Source of the DNA: Neofusicoccum parvum
Taxonomy: Eukaryota; Ascomycota; Dothideomycetes; Botryosphaeriales; Botryosphaeriaceae
Assembly: GCA_020912385.1 (NCBI GenBank)
Contig: CP087215.1
Span: 2,294,001-2,358,000, forward strand
Direction of reading: 5' to 3'
Length of the DNA: 64,000 bases
Below the pieces are notes generated by a model. That model had not been told where the DNA came from. It searched no databases and saw nothing but the letters and a program-made list of their open reading frames with translations. The translations under genes and the position numbers were made by a program. This document shows, one piece after another, positions 45,701-56,459 of the stretch (position 1 is its first letter; each line of letters starts with the position of its first letter).

Positions 45701-46720
45701 GTTTCGAAGCGTAGACACGCTTTGGCGAAGCGTTGTAAGCTTATCGGTCCACCAACGCTTTGCGTATGGTGATGGTTTAGCCCGTGGTGTTCTTGCCTCT
45801 ACTGCCTCCTGTACTATCCGAACAAGTTGGTCTGCTTCTTTCTCCAGGGTCTCCTTGTCTTTAATCCTTACTGGTGGAAGGAGGGTAGAGAGGAGGTCTC
45901 TATTTACCTGATCCCAGTTGGTTTTCCGAAAAAGTAGCCGTCCCTTCTTCTCTTCCGCCCGTGTGACTGATAGGTCAAAGCAGGTCTCAATTGCGCGGTG
46001 GTCGGAGCCATGGTCGGTTTGGTGTGTCCTGCAGAACTCTTACCTTTCTGCTAGGAACTCGGATGCAAGTATAAGGTCGATGGTGGACCTTACTCTTCCA
46101 TTTTGATGCTCCCAGGTGATTGTGCCTGGCCGGAGCAAGGACTGCAGCCCTCGCTTCTGTATGAGCCTGATCACCTCACTTGCTTCTCCCTGGCGTGCCT
46201 TATGAGCAACTGCATCTCCTCCCCAGAGCTGGTCATGTCGGTTCAGGTCTCCTGCAATGATAGTCTCTAGCTCTTTTCCTTCCTGCTGTTCCGTTTCTTG
46301 TATGGCCTGGTCAATGAGTCTAACTCTCTCTGTAAGAGTACTAGCATCATTATAGACCGCTCTACCTTCCCTGGGTACATATGCTGAGAACAAAAGTATT
46401 GGTTTTCCTCCTGCCTGTAGTAGGACTGCTGCAATATCTGGCGATTCCACTGGTACTACCTGAGCTTTGATCCGGTTATTTACCCAGATCATTGCTCGGA
46501 ATCTGTGCCGTATGTGCCCTTCTCTGTGTGCTGTTGGGGTCACGGCCTCCCACTGGTGGTGGAAGTTGACCCTTGGTTTGTCGTCTTCTCCTCTGTATAA
46601 GTACGGCTCTGATACTACCAACACGTCGAACTGGGCCGTTTCCAGGTTGTTGAGGAGGCTCTGTTGAACCTCCATTCTCTTTCCGACGTTTAGCTGGAGG
46701 ATCCGGAGGCCCTCTAACAT
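42794..46720 (-). pseudogene. LINE A ORF2: APE endonuclease - reverse transcriptase - RNase H, three nonsense codons
   Basis: One frame of 1,308 codons. The endonuclease at the N-terminus has LRILQLNVGKR, VVSEPYLYRG, IIAGDLNRHDQLWG and SDHRAIE. The RT has IPLRKPGRDYTMPKAYRPIS, VTFDVQGAYNGVSKE, GVPQGSPLSPILYILYNAGL and the FVDD box (44630-44641). After a linker, RNase H has LLAILAGLENL, FLVIDSQKALKAI and WVPAHSGVKGNEAADRAAK, and the end is CECGMSQETIKHVLLECPQW. Stops: TAA at about 46037, TAG at about 45256, TAG at about 43828. All fit CAR-to-TAR (CpA to TpA) changes, so an otherwise complete ORF was recently silenced by mild RIP. Confidence 0.9.
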
Positions 46721-48225
46721 GTGGTAGTGGTGCTAGCTTCCCCTATTTCAACATCACCCGTTGCCAGCGTCCCTACTGGCTGGGAGGTTACCGGCTTTTC
46801 TGTGGGCTTGGTTGCTAGCTTCTCTGTAGGCTTGGGTACCGGCTTCCCTGCAGGCTTGGTTGCCGGCTTCTCGGATACCGGCTTCCCAGCTGGCGTGTTT
46901 ACCGACTTTCCTGTTAGCCTTGCAGCTGTTCTAACGCCTGGTCTTGTGTGCCTTGGGTGAAGTGGGCACCCTCTATCAAAGATAGTGTGTGCGTCGCCGC
47001 AGGCTGGACACCTTGGACTGTCCCTCTTGTTGCAGTTGCGTGTGTCGTGTCCACTAGAACAGATTCCACACCGGATGCTCCCAGTGCATCTGCTTTGCTT
47101 GTGGCCGTATTTGTTGCATCTGAAGCATGGCCTTTGGTCCTCTCTCTCCTTGAACATGGTGTAGTAGGCTGCAGAGGCCCCAAACCGTACTGAGCCTTGG
47201 GTGAGGAGGTACTGAGCCGCCTCCTTCTTTGCCAGCCAGATGACCAGCGATCCAGTTGCCTTTCCCACCTCAGTTTTACTGAGCCACGCAGCTTTCCTTA
47301 CTGCGCAGTTAACCTTACCATCCCCATTCTCCTTTTGGAAGTTGCTAAGAACCTCCTCTTTGATGGATCTATCCCTAGTGGTGGTCCAGTTTAGAACCAT
47401 GTGTTTGGACACTCCATCATACTTGATTGGGTACCAGGTCTCTCCTCTCGTCCTAGCTCCTGGCAATGTGCTCTGCAGCCAGCGGGGGTGTTGGCGCGCC
47501 TTCTGGGCCTCGGCCTTAGAGCTAAAGACCAGGTCAATGGCGCCCTCTCCATGAGGCCGGATGAATTCAATAGAAACTTCCTTAGTAACCTCGTAGCTAT
47601 CCAGGCCCTCGTCCAGAGCTGCTTTAACCTTATTTAGGTCGCTTCTCTCGCCTTTAGCTCTTGTAATGTCCACTGTCACCGTTCTGGGTTCCTCATTCGC
47701 TTTTGCTTTTGCTGCTCCCTGGAGTGGCAGCTTAGGGCTTGCTGCTACTGGTGCTGCTCCAAGGACCGCGCTATATGTTGGCTTTATCTGGCTGGGAGGC
47801 TTAGCCAGCCTTGCCTTGATTTCCCCGGCTTCGTGAGAGAAGCGGGCTTGTTCATTTTTCGTTGCTTTTATCTCCTGGGATAGCTCCTTGACTGCAGCTG
47901 TGAGAGTTGCCATAGCCTTCTGTTGGTCCTTGATCTGCTCACCCTGAGCGCTGATCATGTCCTCTTGTCTCTGAAGCATTTCTAGCTGGCTCTTAACTAG
48001 GCGCTGGAGCTGCTCTGCCTTCTGACGCAAAATTTGCGTGTCTTCTTTGTTGGCGCCTGTCTTGCTTGAAAAGGCCGTAGGCGCTCCAATAGCTACCTCA
48101 ATGGTATCCTCTGTCCTTGCTCTTTTACTTCCCTGCCTTGCTGGTAGCTTACGCCTCTCCTTTACCGCCTTTTCCTCTCCTCCTCCACCTCCCCTATCCG
48201 CAAACTCTTTGAAGATTTCGCTCAT
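46714..48225 (-). CDS. LINE A ORF1: Gag-like RNA-binding protein with three zinc knuckles
   Basis: Intact 503-codon frame. An N-terminal coiled-coil region (about residues 55-150, rich in Gln/Lys/Glu) is followed by an RRM-like middle domain and three Cys/His knuckles near residues 385-430: CFRCNKYGHKQSRC, CGICSSGHDTRNC and CPACGDAHTIFDRGC. The C-terminus has degenerate PTEKPxTKPxGKPV repeats. This is typical of ORF1 in Tad1/R1/Jockey-type LINEs, where it binds the element RNA. No nonsense codon, in contrast with ORF2. Confidence 0.9.
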   Translation of the reverse strand: MSEIFKEFADRGGGGGEEKAVKERRKLPARQGSKRARTEDTIEVAIGAPTAFSSKTGANKEDTQILRQKAEQLQRLVKSQLEMLQRQEDMISAQGEQIKDQQKAMATLTAAVKELSQEIKATKNEQARFSHEAGEIKARLAKPPSQIKPTYSAVLGAAPVAASPKLPLQGAAKAKANEEPRTVTVDITRAKGERSDLNKVKAALDEGLDSYEVTKEVSIEFIRPHGEGAIDLVFSSKAEAQKARQHPRWLQSTLPGARTRGETWYPIKYDGVSKHMVLNWTTTRDRSIKEEVLSNFQKENGDGKVNCAVRKAAWLSKTEVGKATGSLVIWLAKKEAAQYLLTQGSVRFGASAAYYTMFKEREDQRPCFRCNKYGHKQSRCTGSIRCGICSSGHDTRNCNKRDSPRCPACGDAHTIFDRGCPLHPRHTRPGVRTAARLTGKSVNTPAGKPVSEKPATKPAGKPVPKPTEKLATKPTEKPVTSQPVGTLATGDVEIGEASTTTTC

Positions 48226-48341
48226 GGTGGGGTGGTCCGAGCGCTCGCTAGCGGGCAGAGCCGCACCACCAACGTTAATTTAACCGTAGGAATCGATTCC
48301 ACCACAAATCAGACAATAACCCACTACTAACAGCAGGTGTC

Positions 48342-48520
48342 CCTAACCGAAAGACGCAAATCCAGCGCGACCGCGCTGGATTTAGATTGTGTGGGAAAGA
48401 ATCGTCGGGTGGGCTGGACGCGCACCGCACTGGATTTACCGCACTGGATTTGGAGCGAGGTGCTCGGATCGAGTCTTAAAATCCGACCGCTGCGTCGTGA
48501 GAAAACCAGCCACTTGGGGT
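48342..48520 (+). repeat. OrsD-element header, internally deleted, not RIP-mutated
   Basis: Nearly identical to the first part and the last part of the header at 62569-62800 but lacks the middle (from about GGATCGAGTC to TTAAAATCCGACC) and stops at CTTGGGGT, where the next header (48521) begins. It includes the 26-bp palindrome at 48358-48383: arms AAATCCAGCGCG and CGCGCTGGATTT around AC. Confidence 0.8.
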
Positions 48521-50571
48521 CCTAACCGAAAGGTGCAAATGCTGTGCGGTCGCACCGGATTTAGATTGTATGGGGAAAAATCGTCGGGTGGGCTGCGCGC
48601 GCACCGCATAGGATTTACCGCATAGGATTTAGAGCGAAGTGCTCGGATCAGGCCTAGACTCGGCCAAGTTGCGGAGCGCGTCCCTGCGACTACTTTTTAT
48701 ATAAGCCACCTTAAAATCTGATTACTGCATCGTGAGAAACCAGCTACTTGGGGTAAGAGTAGGGTTAGGATTAAAGATTTTAATAGGGTAAGGGTAATCC
48801 GTGCGCTAGTAGCGGTAGCAGCGGTAGCGGTAGCGGTAATAGTAGTAGTAGTAGTAGTAGTAGTATTTACTAGCTTTTCTTATATACTAGCACTATTCTC
48901 TCTAGTAACTTTTAGTATTAGCTAGCTAATACTAGCTAGCGTACTAAATAGCGATAGTATACTTTTATTACTAGATAGAATACCGGCTTACGATCTATAG
49001 GGAGTACTAGTATACGGTCTAGCTAGACTAGATAGAAGACTATCTATAGGAGAAATACTACTAGATAGACTAGAAGTAAGTAGAGCTAGTTAGTAATAAG
49101 ATTAAAAGCTAATATAGCTTAATTATATTCTTAAGCGAGCTAGAAGTACTAGCCTAAGTATAGTAGCCTATTATAGAGCTACTACTATTTAAGAATAGAC
49201 TACTATACTAGAAGAACCCTAGTAGCTACTAGTACATCTATAAGAATAAAAAGATAATAAAAGAATACTAGTATACTAAGTATAGATAGTCGATTAGAGG
49301 AGGTAAAGACTAATAAAATAGAATAATAGAAAAGAGATTAAAGAAGAGGTTCTAAGAGATAGTAAAGTAAATCTACTACTAGCGTTTCTTCTCTACCTTC
49401 TATAGCTCGTAGTACTTTAAAGTCTACTAGCTAGAGGAGGAGTAAGGAGTAGTATAGTAGAAAAACTAGATATAATAGTCCACCTAGAGAAAAGAGTAGC
49501 TATAGTAGTAGATATAAAATAAGACGAACTAGAACTAGAAGGAACTAGAGAAACGAGTATAAATAACTATTAAGAAAGAAGAAAAGAACGAGATTAGTCT
49601 ATAACTAGATAGAATATAATAGCTACTATACCTAGTATAGCTAGATTACGACGATCTACTAGTATCGGTTAAGAAGCCTAACGCTAACCTAGATAGACTA
49701 GAGGAGGAGGAGGAAGAGGAGAAAAAAATAGTAATAGTAGCTATCTAAAAAGCTATAGACGAGGTTACGTATATTAGCTAGTAGATAGTAACCTAGTAGA
49801 TTAGTATATTTATCCGTATAGAGCTAATAAAGACAGAGAAGTACTAGAACTAATATTACCTACTATAGCTATATATAGAGAAAAACGCGGTCGCGAATAG
49901 ATTAAGGGTGTAGAAGTAGGTATTAATATTCTTTATTAAGACGTAGTAGTAGCGGCGGTAGTAGTAATAGTATAGCTAGAGAAGCCTAGAGTATAGATTT
50001 ACCTATAAATAGTCTAGGGTATTTACTAGACTAATAGAGGAGGTAGAGTAAGCTATAAAGTAAGAAAAAGAAAGAGAAGAAAGAGATAAAGAAAATAAAA
50101 AAGAAAAAAAAAAAGAAGTAATAGTAATAATAATAATAATAATAAAGAAGAAGAAGGAGCTAATTTAGAAAAGAAATAGTAGTAGTAGCTACTACTAAAG
50201 CTATCTAGGATCTAGAAGACGTACTTAGACTTCTATATTAAACTACTAAACTAGAGGATTATATAGCGTGAGTATAATAGCGCTCTAGTCTACGCTCTAG
50301 CGGTATAGGGGGTTATACCTACCGGCTAGAGAGAGCCGAGTCTATATACTATAATTCTATTAGCTATTATTAAGGTAGGGCGCTTTATAGTAGTATAGAA
50401 AACGCTAGAGATATTAGATCTAGTAGTAGTAGAAGAAGAGGAGGAAGAAAAGAATAGTAGTAGAAAGAAGTTTAATAGTAGAAGTAGCGTATAGAACTTT
50501 AAGAAAGAGAAGAAAAAGGAGAAAAAAAAGAAAAAGAAAAATAGTACTAGTAATTATAGTAGAGATAATAC

Positions 50572-50618
<47 letters not shown>

Positions 50619-52277
50619 ATAGCTAGAATAGTAGTAGGTCTAGTAGTACCTAGGATAACTATAGTAGTAGGACTAGTAGTAGCTAGAATAGCGCCTATAG
50701 TAGTAACTAGGGTAGTAGCGGCTAGAATAACGCTAGTAGTAGTAGTAGGAATAGTAGTAGGCGTAGTAAGCGTAGCTAGAGTGATAGAAATAGTAGTAGC
50801 TAGAGTAGTAGAAGTAGTAGTAGCTAGGATAATAGAAGTAATAGTAGCTAGAATAACGCTAGTAGTAGAACTAGTAGTAGCTAGAGTAGTACTAGGAATA
50901 ATAGTAGATATAGTAAGCGTAGCTAGCGTAGCTAGCGTAGCTAGTATAGCTAGTATAGCTAGATAAAAATAAGCTACTTAGAGCTAGTAACTAAGATAAT
51001 AGATAGCTTTATAATCTAAGGTAACTATAGTCCTATATAGTAGATACTAGATCTACACACTTATAGGATAAAGATCTACTATAATACTACTACTAAGGGC
51101 TATATAGGATGGAATAGGTAGGAGTAGCTACTATACTAGAGTATCTAGTTTACTATAGCTAAGTTTAGGGGTATAGTATATAGCTTACTAAATAATAGTC
51201 GCTAGCTGTAACGGCGGGCCTCTACCTCTAAGGATTAAATACTAAAGAGGGTGGTAAGCCGTGTAGAATTTACCTTAAGTGGATATAAGGTAGGGGGAGA
51301 GAGTAAGTATAAACGAATATACGTAACTAAGTACTACGTACGAAGGCCGTATTATTAATTAATAGTGTAGATTGATTATCGAAGTTAACTACGAAGGTTA
51401 AAGCTATACTAAGGAGTATAGTTTATATACGTAGGAGAGTTCTATATAATCTATACGCTTAATAGTTATATCCTACTTAGAGGCGCGTGGTCTTCTTAAG
51501 CGGTTATTATAACCGAGTAAGATGGCTTAATAGGTAGAATCCGCTTAGGCAGCCTTAGTATTCTAAGCGAGTAGGTCTAGTTAAGTATGAGACTACGTAA
51601 CCTTAGATCTTTATAACCCTAACTTCTATTATTCTAGCGGGGCTGATCTCTATCCTTAACTACCATAGAGGCTGCGCTATAACACTAGCTACTACTCTAA
51701 GAGCTACTATTTAGCTATAGCTATAAGAAAGAGTATAGAGAAATAGATATACTAGTAGTACCGTAGAATTCAATTAGAGACAACCTAGTTAAGGAGTATA
51801 GAAGGTAGAGCTTTCTATAGAACTAGTATACTAGGCTACTAGTAGATAGGAATACTTAGCTATTTAATAGAATTATAGGAATTACTACTATAAGGAAGAG
51901 GTTCACTAGGAAAAATATAAGCTTAAGTATTAGTAGGTAGGTAGTAGATATATATATAATATAAGTAGCTAAGTTTAGGGAGAAGCTACTACTACTAATA
52001 TATATTACTAGTAGATAGCCGGTAAGAGGGCCGGAGATTCTTAATATTAAATATAGTAATACGGCTAAGGGAGAGCACCGTAATATCTTTATAAAGAATA
52101 GACTAGTTATATTTATTATATACTACTATAAGGGCTACGCTATATCTAGAGATATTAAGATAATCTATAGATATCTATCTAGAGAGATAGAGGAGCTAGT
52201 AGTATAGTATCTATAGTTAGTCTTACTATTCTACCAGCGTATACTAGTAGTAGTATAAGAAAGTAAGTAGATCTTAA
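48521..52277 (+). pseudogene. OrsD/DUF3505-type zinc-finger gene, copy 1 (heavily RIP-mutated, interrupted by a solo LTR)
   Basis: Header (48521-48947), then a relic whose start codon has become ATA (48948). It aligns base by base with the intact copy 4, with almost all differences C-to-T or G-to-A in CpA/TpG context; CpG is largely spared. It is the longest copy, so it shows what follows the zinc-finger part. There is a long serine/lysine-rich low-complexity zone rich in (TAG)n, from mutated AGC/CAG repeats (50400-50650). Later comes a conserved block (about 51970-52230) reading FREKLLLLIYIT, RGPEILNIKYSNT, HRNIFI, YKGYAISRDIKIIYRYL and YLxLVLLFYQR. A solo LTR sits at 51207-51684. The copy ends where the next header begins. 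Confidence 0.82.
51207..51684 (-). mobile_element. Solo LTR, RIP-mutated, TSD CTAGC, inside OrsD copy 1
   Basis: Ends TGTAACGGCGGG and GCTATAACA, the latter from ...GCGCCGTAACA after C-to-T changes. Flanking perfect 5-bp duplication CTAGC (51202-51206 and 51685-51689). 478 bp, same family as the 18-kb solo LTR and the complete element. Both LTR and host relic carry RIP, so insertion may predate or accompany the RIP of copy 1. Confidence 0.88.
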
Positions 52278-53407
52278 CCTAACTAAAAAGCCTAAATCCT
52301 ATACGATCGCACCGGATTTAGATTATATAGGGAAAAATCGTCGGGTGAGCCGCGCGCGCACCGTATAAGATTTACCGCATAGGATTTAGATTGAAAGTGG
52401 CTCGGATCGAGCCTAGACTCAGTTAGGTTATAGAGCGCGTCTCTACGACTACTTTTTATATAAGCTACTATAAAATCCGACCGCTACGTCGTGAGAAACC
52501 AGCCACTTAGGGTAAGAGTAGGATTAGGATTAGAGATTTTTAATAGGGTAAGGGTGATCTATACGCCAGTAGCGGCGGCGGTAGTAGTAAAGTAGTAGTA
52601 GTATTTATAAGCTCTTCTTATACTAGTACTATTCTCTCTAGTAACTTTTAGTATTAGCTAGCTAATATACTAGCTAGCGTACTAAATAGCGATAGTATAC
52701 TTTTATTACTAGGCAGAATACCGGCTCGCGATCTATAGGGAGTACCGGTATACGGTCTAATCAGACTAGATAGAAGACCATCTATAGGGGAAATACTACT
52801 AGATAAGCTAGAAGTAGGCGGAGCTAGTCAGTAATAAGGTTAGAAGCTAGTATAGCTTAATTATATTCTTAAGCGAGCTAGAGATACTAGCCTAGGTATA
52901 GTAGCCCGTCGTAGAGCTACTACTATTTAAGGATAAGCTACTATACTAGAAGAATACTAGTAGCTGCTAGTACATCTACAGGAATAAAAAGATAATAAAA
53001 GAGTACTAGTATACCGAGTATAAATAGTCGATTAGAGGAGGTAAAGGCCGGTAGAGTAAGATAGTAGAAGAGGAGTTAAATAAGAAGTTCTAAGAGGTAG
53101 TAAAGTAGGTCTACTACTAGTACTTCTTCTCTACCTTCTATAGCTCGTAGTACTTTAAAGTCTACCAGCCGGAACGGGAGTAAGCAACATAGTAGTAGAA
53201 GAAGAAGAACTAGGCGTAGCCTACCTAGAAGAGAGGCTAGGAGAGAGACTAGAAGAAAGGCTAGAAGAGAGAATAGAAAAGAGAGAAGAAAGAAGAGAAA
53301 AAAAAGTAGCTATAGTAATAAGTATAGAATAAGGTAAACTAGAACTAGGAGGAGCTAGAGAAGCAGGCCTAGATTACTATTAAGGATAGAGAGAAGAACG
53401 AGATTAG
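52278..53407 (+). pseudogene. OrsD/DUF3505-type gene, copy 2 (3'-truncated, RIP-mutated)
   Basis: Header from 52278 (degraded palindrome at about 52294-52319, TTTTTATATAAGC box at about 52453), ATA replacing the start codon at 52686, then both zinc-finger modules in decayed form and the acidic stretch. It ends at ...GAACGAGATTAGCC, equivalent to about position 63690 of copy 4, and runs straight into header 3. RIP is moderate and the spacing relative to copy 4 is colinear. Confidence 0.82.
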
Positions 53408-54021
53408 CCTAATTAAAAGGCCTAAATCCTGTACGATCGCACCGGATTTAGATTATATAGAGAAAAATCGTCGGATGGGCTGCGCGCGCACCGCATAGGA
53501 TTTACCGCATAGGATTTAGATCGAAAGTGGCTCGGATTAAGCCTAGACTTAATTAGGTTATAGAGTACGTCTCTACGACTACTTTTTATATAAGCTATTA
53601 TAAAATCCGACCGCTACGTCGTGAGAAACCAGCCACTTGGGGTAAGAGTAGGGTTAGGATTAGAGATTTTTAATAGGGTAAGGGTGATCCGTGCGCTAGT
53701 AGCGGCGGCGGTAGTGGTAAAGTAGTAGTAGTATTTACGAGCTCTTCTTATACTAGTACTATTCTCTCTAGCAACTTTTAGTATTAGCTAGCTAATATAC
53801 TAGCTAGCGTACTAAATAGCGACAGCGTACTTTTATTACCAGGTGGAATACCGGCTCGCGATCTGCAGGGAGTACCGGTACGCGGTCTAACCAGACTAGG
53901 TAGAAGGCTATCTACGGGGGAAACACTACTAGATAGGCTAGAAGCAGGCGGAGCTGGTCGGTAATAAGGTTAGAAGCTGGTATGGCTTAATTATATTCCC
54001 GAGCGAGCTAGAGGTACCAGC

Positions 54022-54475
54022 TGTTACGGCGCAGCCTTCACAGGCAGAGAGTTGAGGATCAACCCGACGGAACAGCGAGAAGTCGGAAGGCACAAAAGAT
54101 CCGAGGTCACAAGACTCCTCATATGAGACAGCACGTACGCCCCACTTGTGCCCTCAATAAACGGCACGCCAACTTGTGCCCTCAAGTAACGGCACGCTCA
54201 GCGGTGCCCTTAAGGGACGGCACCACCAGATTGTTACAACTTTCCTACAGTATATAAGCACACTCACTTAGCTAGATACTTAACCCTTCGTGGTTAACTT
54301 CGATAATCAATCTACACCATTGATTAGTAACACGGCCTTCGCACGCAGTGCTCAGTCACGTGTATTCGTTCACACTTGTTCTCTCCCCCTACCTTGTACC
54401 CACTCAAGGTAAACCCTACACGGCTTACCACCCTCTTTGGTGTTTGATCCTTAGGGGCAGAGGCCCGCCGTTACA
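54022..54475 (+). repeat. Left LTR of the gypsy element
   Basis: 454 bp, TGTTACGGCG...GCCGTTACA. A TATA box (TATATAAG, 54251-54258) marks the promoter of the element. Confidence 0.95.
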
Positions 54476-54554
54476 CTTTAACCACCATCCTTGCAAGGAA
54501 GGGTAAGAGAACATCGGGTAAGGTATCACCCCCTAACGAGTTTAGGAAACAGCA

Positions 54555-56456
54555 ATGAGTACGGTCAATATGGAGGACGTTAGCGCAGGACAGGATCGTC
54601 TAGCGATTCCTCAGATACCGGCTTAGGAGGCCGCTCAGCCTGCTCACCAGGAGCAAACGGAGCCTACCATGAGAGAACTCATACAGATGATCCAGGAGCT
54701 GCGAGTCGAGAACCGCATCCTGAAGAACCGACAGGATCAGGCCACCGGGCCAGATGCCGCAAAGAAACCATCCGTCCAGGTCAAGATGCCAAAGCCGGAC
54801 CTTTACTATAGAGAGCGTACTAAGACGCAAAGCTTCCTCATGCAGTTGGAGGACTACCTACATTTCGCCAAAGAACAGTTCGGCAACGACGCAGACAAGG
54901 TTCGCTACGCTAGTATCTTCCTCCGAGGAGCAGCAGAGAAGTGGTTCAGACCATATAAAAGAGAGACTCAGGAGAAGCCGCATTGGCAATAGTCGCCTCA
55001 GACCCAGGCCATCTTCTCCAACTACAGGACCTTCGCCAAGCAGCTCCAGGAAGCGTTCAACGCGATTGACGAGGCCAAGCGTGCCAACTAAATCCTCTTC
55101 AGGATTCAGCAGAAGAAGTCAGTACTCGACTACACGGCTGAATTCCAGGAAGCCGCCTACGTCGCAGGAGAACACTCGGACTACACACTCAGACAGCTGT
55201 ACTACCGAGGCCTAAAGGACGAAATCAAAGAGGCTATGTCTTACCACGACGAACCCGAAACGCTCTCGGAACTAGTCCGCCTAGCCACCGATATGGATAG
55301 GAGGCGCACCAACAGGTGGTTCGAGAAGAAGGGTGGCTACCAAGCAAACACGAACAAGCCACGCCGCGAACGTACCACGCTAGAAGGAGGAGACGCCATG
55401 GCTCTCGACGCCGCCAACCGTCAGGACAAGAAAAAGGATAACAAGGGCCGGAACAACTACAACAAGAAGCCTAAAGGCCCGAATCCGAACTGGACAGACG
55501 AACAGAAGCAACGCTATAAGGATCGACTCTACATTACCTGCGGTAGCGACAAGCATTTCTCGCCTACGTGCCCGTAGAACCCTCGTAGGAAAGAAGAGAA
55601 GCAGACCTTAAGCGCTCAACGCGAAGCATCGGCCGTATCTCGCTAGGAGGACCACGACGCGCTAAGCTGGACGGCCTGCTTTAATAACGACTATTAAACC
55701 CATCAAAGCGACAAAGACGCTACAGGATGGTACCTGAAGAAGCCAAGAGGCATCGCCATGCTTACCAGGAACGAGGAAGTACTCGACCTCGACGATATCA
55801 TCGAGTCATTCCCGCACGACGACGAGATCGTCAACAGTGAGAATAGCGAATTCTACGATAGTACAGAAGCCGAAGAAGACAGCTCCGACGAAAAGGACCT
55901 CGCATAAGTAGAGGAGAGCCCATTAGCAGGCGCTATTAATAGGCTCCTTAAGAAAGTAGAGGAACACGGCATCATCACTAAGATTCCCTTCCACCACGGC
56001 GAGTCGGAGCAAGGCATTTGGATCCCAGACAACCAGCCAGGACTCGCGTTAGTCACCTGGCAGGTACAGGAGGATCAGCTATGGGAGACGCGTGTCTATA
56101 AGGATCGTCACACGGAGATAGACGAAGTCACTCCTGAAGATAATCTAGCGACCCAGAGGACACTCGCCCAAGAGGAAGAAAGGGCAAGGATGTTTCCTAG
56201 TATGGAAATAGCTGTTCCAGGCCTTAAGTGGAAAGCCCTTCGACAGATCCCAAGGCCGAGTCACCAGATCCTCCCAGAAGACGACGAACGCCTCAACCCC
56301 CGGCATAAGAAGCATCGGCAGATTGCATGGATCTCATGCATCGACCATCAGTGCAGGACGCACAGGCGTCAGAAGAATGAAAACCATTGGTTTCCGGTAC
56401 GCGTACAGCAAGATGGGACGCACCGAGCTATCGAAGAATGGGAAATAGAGGGATAG
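54555..56456 (+). pseudogene. Gypsy gag region (with nonsense codons)
   Basis: One frame from ATG 54555: a coiled-coil-like segment (LIQMIQELRVENRILKNR), then the capsid-type block KTQSFLMQLEDYLHFAKEQF, ASIFLRGAAEKWFRPYKRE, FQEAAYVAGEHSDYTLRQLY. Next comes a basic stretch and a damaged zinc knuckle, YITCGSDKHFSPTC, where the first Cys is Tyr. TAG/TAA stops lie near 54625, 54990, 55089 and 55575; all fit CAR-to-TAR. The same frame continues to 56456 with a His/Cys-rich segment (ISCIDHQCRTHRRQKNENH). Confidence 0.85.
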
Positions 56457-56459
56457 GGA

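Larger units (their letters stand above)
42649..48341 (-). mobile_element. LINE A: near full-length Tad1-like non-LTR retrotransposon, TSD CCTAACCGAAAG
   Basis: Minus-strand element with 5' UTR (48226-48341), ORF1, ORF2, a short 3' UTR and an (AATC)n tail (42650-42674). The 12-bp CCTAACCGAAAG occurs at both ends (42637-42648 and 48342-48353). ORF1 and ORF2 overlap by 7 nt (ATGTTAG, 46714-46720), suggesting termination-reinitiation. About 5.7 kb, normal for the clade. Only light RIP: three nonsense codons in ORF2. Confidence 0.9.

Noticed and set aside
50781..50966. 61-codon Val/Ala-rich open frame
   Set aside because: Artefact of RIPped GTA/TAG repeats inside OrsD copy 1.
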